Assembly (NCBI RefSeq): GCF_036226925.1
Contig: NZ_CP109031.1
Location: 7,564,001-7,628,000 of the forward strand
DNA length: 64,000 nucleotides
Reading direction: 5' to 3'
Origin: Streptomyces sp. NBC_00659
GTDB lineage: Bacteria; Actinomycetota; Actinomycetes; Streptomycetales; Streptomycetaceae
The notes below the pieces were generated by a model that searched no databases, was not told where the DNA came from, and saw nothing but the letters and a program-made list of their open reading frames with translations. Below are positions 60,686 to 64,000 of this stretch, in pieces (the stretch's first letter is position 1; every line of letters begins with the position of its first letter). The translations under genes were made by a program, and so were the position numbers.

Positions 60686-62824
60686 GTGGACAAAGGACGT
60701 TGGCGGCGCCTCGCCAGCGCGGCGGGGCGCAGCATCACGGTGTGGGCCGTGTCCACGCTCACCATGCTCGTCCTCGCCGGTGCGCTGCCCGACTTCCGGC
60801 TCCAGTCGGAGAGCGGGGACAGCGCGACACGGATCGCCGTCACCGCGGCGGCCGGCGCGGGCGTCTTCGGTCTTCTGTCGGCGCTGGTGTGGCCCCTGCT
60901 CGTGCGCGCCCTGCTGCTCGTCCCCGCCCTGGTGCTGGGCCTGCTCGTCTTCTTCCTGAACGGCTCGCTGCTGCTGATCGCCCTGCGGCTCAACCCCTCC
61001 GGGCACGGCGAGGCGGCCCCCGAGACCGCCGTGGTCGTCGCCGCCGTCATGTCGGCCGTCGCCTCGGCCACCGGTGCCGCCCTCGCCGTACGGGACGACG
61101 ACGCGTACCGGCGCCGCCTCTACCGGCTCGCCGACCGGCGCCGCAGACGCGCCACCGGACGCCCCGGCCCCTCGACTCACGGCGTGGTCTTCCTCCAGCT
61201 CGACGGCGTCGGACACGACGTGCTGCGCGAGGCGATCGGCAAGGGTCTGATGCCCACCGCCGCCCGATGGCTCGACGGGAAGCGCCCCACCCACCGGCTC
61301 ACCCCGTGGAGAACCGACTGGTCCAGCCAGACCGGCGCCAGCCAGCTCGGCATCCTGCACGGCAGCAACCACGACGTCCCCGCCTTCCGCTGGTACGAGA
61401 AAGACACCCAGGAGGTCATGGTCTGCAACCGGCCGACCAGCGCCGCCGAGCTCCAGCGGCGGGCCGTCGCGCACACCGGCGACGGCGGCCTGCTCACCGC
61501 CGGCGGCGCGAGCCGGGGCAACCTCTTCAGCGGTGGCGCCGACGAGCTGGCCCTCGTGCTGTCCGTCGCCGCGCGCAGGGGACGGGACAACCGCTCGCGG
61601 GCCGGCTACTTCGCCTACTTCTCCGACCCGGCCAATGCCGTCCGTACGGCGATGTCGTTCGTGGCCGAGGTCTTCAGGGAGACGGGCCAGTCCACCCGGG
61701 CCCGCCTCCAGCGGCGACGCCCCCGCGTCAAACGCGGCGGGCTGTACCCGTTCGTCCGCGCCTTCGCGACCGTCGTCGAGCGGGACGTCGTGGTCGCCGC
61801 GGTGATCGGCGACATGCTCGCCGGGCGCAACGCGGTCTACGCGGACCTGGTGGCCTACGACGAGGTGGCGCACCACTCCGGGCCGCGCAGCCGGGACACG
61901 GAGAGGATCCTGGAGCGGCTCGACCGGTCGCTCGCGCTCATCGAGAAGGTCGCCGAGCACGCCCCGCGGCCGTACCGGATCGTCGTGCTCTCCGACCACG
62001 GCCAGAGCCCCGGCGAGACCTTCCTGACCAGGTACGGCCTCAGCCTCGGCAATCTGGTCCGGGCCGGCTGCGGGCTGCCCGTGCCCCGCAGGGCCCGCGG
62101 GACCCACAGCGGTGCCGAGGCCCGCACCGCCGTCCGGGCCGCGCTGCGCAGACCGGTCGAGGAGCGCGAGGAGCGGCGCGGACCGGCGAGGCGCCGCTCC
62201 GAGCCGCTGGTCCTGGCCTCGGGCAACCTCGGCCTCGTCTCCTTCCCCGACGTCACGCACCGGATGAGCCGGGAGGAGATCGACCGGCGCCACCCCGCGC
62301 TGCTGTCCACGCTCGCCAACCACCCGGGCATCGGCTTCCTCCTGGTGCGCAGCGAGGAGCACGGCGGCCTCGTGCTCGGGGCGCACGGCGCCGAGGTGCC
62401 GGTGGGCCGGCTCGACGACGAACACCCGGGCCCACTGGCCGACTTCGGTCCCGGCGCCGCCGACGCGGTGCGGCGCACGCACACGTTCCCGCACACCGCC
62501 GACATCATGGTCAACTCCTGGTACGACCCCGTCGAGGGCGAAGTCCTCGCCTTCGAGGAGCAGATCGGCTCGCACGGCGGGCTCGGCGGCGCCCAGGGGC
62601 ACCCGTTCCTGCTCTCTCCGCTCACCCTGTCCGCACCGGCCAGCGCGGACAGGGACCCCGCCCGCCCGGACACCGGACTCGTCGGCGCGGCCACGGGACC
62701 CACCGGCCCGGACACCGGACTCGTCGGCGCGGAGCGGGTGCACGACGTGCTGCGGCGCTGGCTGCGCGAGTGCGACGGCGCCCAAGTACCGCTGCCGTCC
62801 CACCCGGACGAGCAGGCCGCCTGA
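60686..62824 (+). CDS. Membrane-anchored alkaline-phosphatase-superfamily protein
   Basis: A 712-residue protein. Residues about 12-140 hold four membrane helices of the phage-holin-family type, then an Arg-rich loop. From about 165 the alkaline phosphatase/nucleotide pyrophosphatase superfamily fold begins: FLQLDGVGHDVL (metal Asp), SSQTGASQLGILHGSN (nucleophile region), YDEVAHHSG, VVLSDHGQSPGETF (D-H pair), and HGGLGGAQGHPF near the end. It is probably a lipid or nucleotide phosphodiesterase tethered to the membrane. GTG 60686 follows GAGGTGG. Two copies of PDTGLVGA occur near the C-terminus. Confidence 0.82.
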   Translation: MDKGRWRRLASAAGRSITVWAVSTLTMLVLAGALPDFRLQSESGDSATRIAVTAAAGAGVFGLLSALVWPLLVRALLLVPALVLGLLVFFLNGSLLLIALRLNPSGHGEAAPETAVVVAAVMSAVASATGAALAVRDDDAYRRRLYRLADRRRRRATGRPGPSTHGVVFLQLDGVGHDVLREAIGKGLMPTAARWLDGKRPTHRLTPWRTDWSSQTGASQLGILHGSNHDVPAFRWYEKDTQEVMVCNRPTSAAELQRRAVAHTGDGGLLTAGGASRGNLFSGGADELALVLSVAARRGRDNRSRAGYFAYFSDPANAVRTAMSFVAEVFRETGQSTRARLQRRRPRVKRGGLYPFVRAFATVVERDVVVAAVIGDMLAGRNAVYADLVAYDEVAHHSGPRSRDTERILERLDRSLALIEKVAEHAPRPYRIVVLSDHGQSPGETFLTRYGLSLGNLVRAGCGLPVPRRARGTHSGAEARTAVRAALRRPVEEREERRGPARRRSEPLVLASGNLGLVSFPDVTHRMSREEIDRRHPALLSTLANHPGIGFLLVRSEEHGGLVLGAHGAEVPVGRLDDEHPGPLADFGPGAADAVRRTHTFPHTADIMVNSWYDPVEGEVLAFEEQIGSHGGLGGAQGHPFLLSPLTLSAPASADRDPARPDTGLVGAATGPTGPDTGLVGAERVHDVLRRWLRECDGAQVPLPSHPDEQAA
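62664..62732 (+). repeat. 27-bp direct repeat, period 42, in the phosphatase gene
   Basis: GCCCGGACACCGGACTCGTC and seven further bases occur identically at 62664-62690 and 62706-62732. They encode PDTGLVGA twice in the linker before the last helix. Confidence 0.9.
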
Positions 62825-62916
62825 GCGGCGGCTCCGCCGCGGGGCGGAGAACAGCCGGCCCGTTCACCGGCCGACCCGGTCGCCGGCACCGGAAAAAATG
62901 GGAGGCGGCGGACATC

Positions 62917-62945
62917 GTGCGGCGCCCACACTGTGGGCATCGCAC
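62917..62945. promoter_or_regulatory. 29-bp dyad upstream of the MoxR gene
   Basis: The inner arms GCCCACA and TGTGGGC surround a single C. They are flanked, after two mismatches, by GTGCG and CGCAC. Its centre is 91 bases before the MoxR start, well placed for an operator. Confidence 0.5.
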
Positions 62946-63021
62946 GCCGCGCTTTCGCGCGCGTCCCTCACACATCGCTCGTCTCTCACCCCTCTCTCAA
63001 CACCCTTCAAGGAGCTCGCCT

Positions 63022-64000
63022 GTGCAGGCAGCCGTCACCGTCACGCCCTCCCGTGTCCCGGAGCTGCTTCTCGGTCTCGCCACCGTGCGGCCGGTCTTCC
63101 TCTGGGGTGCCCCCGGCATCGGAAAGTCCTCCCTGGTCAGGGAGTTCGCCGAATCGCTCGGGCTGGAGTGCGTGAGCCTGCTGGGTACGCAGCTCGCGCC
63201 CGAGGACCTGATCGGCGTGCCGCAGATCCGTGACGGGCGTTCCGTCTTCTGCCCGCCGCAGGCCATCGCCCGCGACGAGCCGTACTGCCTGTTCCTGGAC
63301 GAGCTGAACGCGGCGACGCCCGATGTGCAGAAGGCCTTCTACTCGCTGATCCTGGACCGCCGCATCGGTGACTACGAGCTGCCGAAGGGCTCCATCGTGA
63401 TCGGCGCGGGCAACCGGGCGACGGACAACGCGCTCGCCCGCCCGATCGCCTCGGCGCTGATCAACCGGCTCACCCACGTCCATCTGGAGGCCTCTCCGAA
63501 GGACTGGCTCGTCTGGGCCGCCAAGAACGACATCCATCCCTGGGTGCTCGACCACCTCACCGACCGCCCCGACCACCTGTGGTCCAAGCCGCCGAAGACC
63601 GAGGAGCCCTTCTCCACCCCGCGCTCCTGGCACATGCTCTCCGACGCGCTGGGCTCCTTCGGCGACGCGCTCGACGAGGAGACCCTGAAGGTGATCGCCC
63701 ACGGCACGCTGACGCCCGCGCACGCCGTCGCGTTCTGCGGCTACGTCAAGATCGTGCGCAGTCGCTTCGGCATCGAGGCCATCCTCAAGGGTGACGCCCG
63801 CTGGCCCTCCCGTACCGAGGACCGCGATCTCCTCTACTACCTCGCGGAGTCCTTCCGCGGCCGCCTCGTCAAGGAACTCCCGGCCGGCCGGGACCACATC
63901 TCGGCGAACGCCCGGCAGACCGCGTACCGGGCGAAGTCCCTGCTCATCCAGCTCGCCGAGATATCCGTCGAGGTCGCCCAGAGCGTCATCGCCTCGGACG
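63022..64000 (+). CDS. MoxR-type AAA ATPase (3' end outside window)
   Basis: An AAA+ ATPase, 326 codons seen. Walker A is GAPGIGKSS (about 30-38), Walker B LFLDELNAA, sensor 1 VIGAGNRATDN; LINRLTHVHLEASPKDWLVWA is typical of MoxR/VWA-linked ATPases. Such chaperones usually work with a von Willebrand factor A protein, which probably lies downstream of the window. GTG 63022 follows AAGGAG. The dyad at 62917 may regulate it. Confidence 0.88.
   Translation, partial: MQAAVTVTPSRVPELLLGLATVRPVFLWGAPGIGKSSLVREFAESLGLECVSLLGTQLAPEDLIGVPQIRDGRSVFCPPQAIARDEPYCLFLDELNAATPDVQKAFYSLILDRRIGDYELPKGSIVIGAGNRATDNALARPIASALINRLTHVHLEASPKDWLVWAAKNDIHPWVLDHLTDRPDHLWSKPPKTEEPFSTPRSWHMLSDALGSFGDALDEETLKVIAHGTLTPAHAVAFCGYVKIVRSRFGIEAILKGDARWPSRTEDRDLLYYLAESFRGRLVKELPAGRDHISANARQTAYRAKSLLIQLAEISVEVAQSVIASD

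Noticed and set aside
62825..62840. GCGGCGG-CT-CCGCCGC hairpin after the phosphatase gene
   Set aside because: A two-base loop leaves a short stem; GC-rich chance palindromes of this size are common here.

Overview
The window is very GC-rich, with strong third-position G/C bias, many GTG starts, ATGA start/stop overlaps and GC-rich hairpin terminators. Gene content and order match a Streptomyces chromosome. In particular, ccr, ethylmalonyl-CoA mutase, citrate-lyase-like lyase, MaoC and acyl-CoA dehydrogenase genes are followed by psd and pssA. I see no rRNA, tRNA, CRISPR array, insertion sequence or prophage, so this reads as core or near-core chromosome with small accessory insertions.

Layout. 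(a) 1-6.9 kb: a partial DUF2252 gene, a GAP-family membrane protein, three small stress-type genes (DUF6325, DUF7144, SHOCT; the last behind a sigma-R-like promoter), a NUDIX hydrolase, an ADP-ribosylglycohydrolase and a glycerate kinase. (b) 7-13.5 kb: a PucR-type regulator divergent from a complete branched-chain-amino-acid-type ABC importer operon (two ATPases, two permeases, lipoprotein), with a perfect palindrome between them. (c) 13.5-24.5 kb, minus strand: phosphatidylserine synthase and decarboxylase, then the ethylmalonyl-CoA pathway (acyl-CoA dehydrogenase, MaoC hydratase, malyl-CoA-type lyase, B12-dependent mutase, crotonyl-CoA carboxylase/reductase), a TetR regulator and a tandem-duplicated 3-hydroxyacyl-CoA dehydrogenase. 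(d) 24.8-35 kb: a HEAT-repeat protein, GNAT, a secreted alpha/beta-hydrolase peptidase, a radical SAM protein behind a LexA-type box, an SRPBCC protein, an MFS exporter fused to three beta-sandwich domains, and a PAS-GAF-PP2C-HATPase phosphatase.

(e) 35.1-41.7 kb: a methyltransferase followed by four peptidases of different classes (M55 D-aminopeptidase, M20, S9, S66 LD-carboxypeptidase) and a GNAT enzyme. This looks like a salvage cluster for D-amino-acid-containing or cell-wall peptides. (f) 41.8-48.2 kb: DUF5107-TPR protein, animal-type transketolase, an orphan GvpF/L protein, a 56-residue membrane peptide and a methyltransferase. (g) 48.4-53.7 kb: a PAP2-diacylglycerol-kinase fusion divergent from an ABC-F ATPase, two small genes and a SigB/SigF-type sigma factor. 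(h) 54-64 kb: a cytidine-deaminase-like enzyme, a repeat-rich wall or membrane-anchored protein, a PLP-fold protein apparently lacking its Schiff-base lysine coupled to a metallo-beta-lactamase-fold hydrolase, a DedA protein coupled to a second such hydrolase, an orphan serine-recombinase-like domain, a membrane-anchored alkaline-phosphatase-superfamily protein and the start of a MoxR-type AAA ATPase.

How it fits together: region (c) assimilates acetyl-CoA through ethylmalonyl-CoA and supplies extender-unit precursors, and region (b) imports amino acids or related solutes. The rest is dominated by stress signalling (sigma-R-like, SigB-like and LexA-like signals), envelope lipid handling and peptide turnover. 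The leads most worth checking are the D-peptide cluster, the LexA-type box before the radical SAM gene, the operator-like palindromes at 8288, 21554, 41781 and 62917, the probable PLP pseudoenzyme, and the orphan recombinase-like domain.
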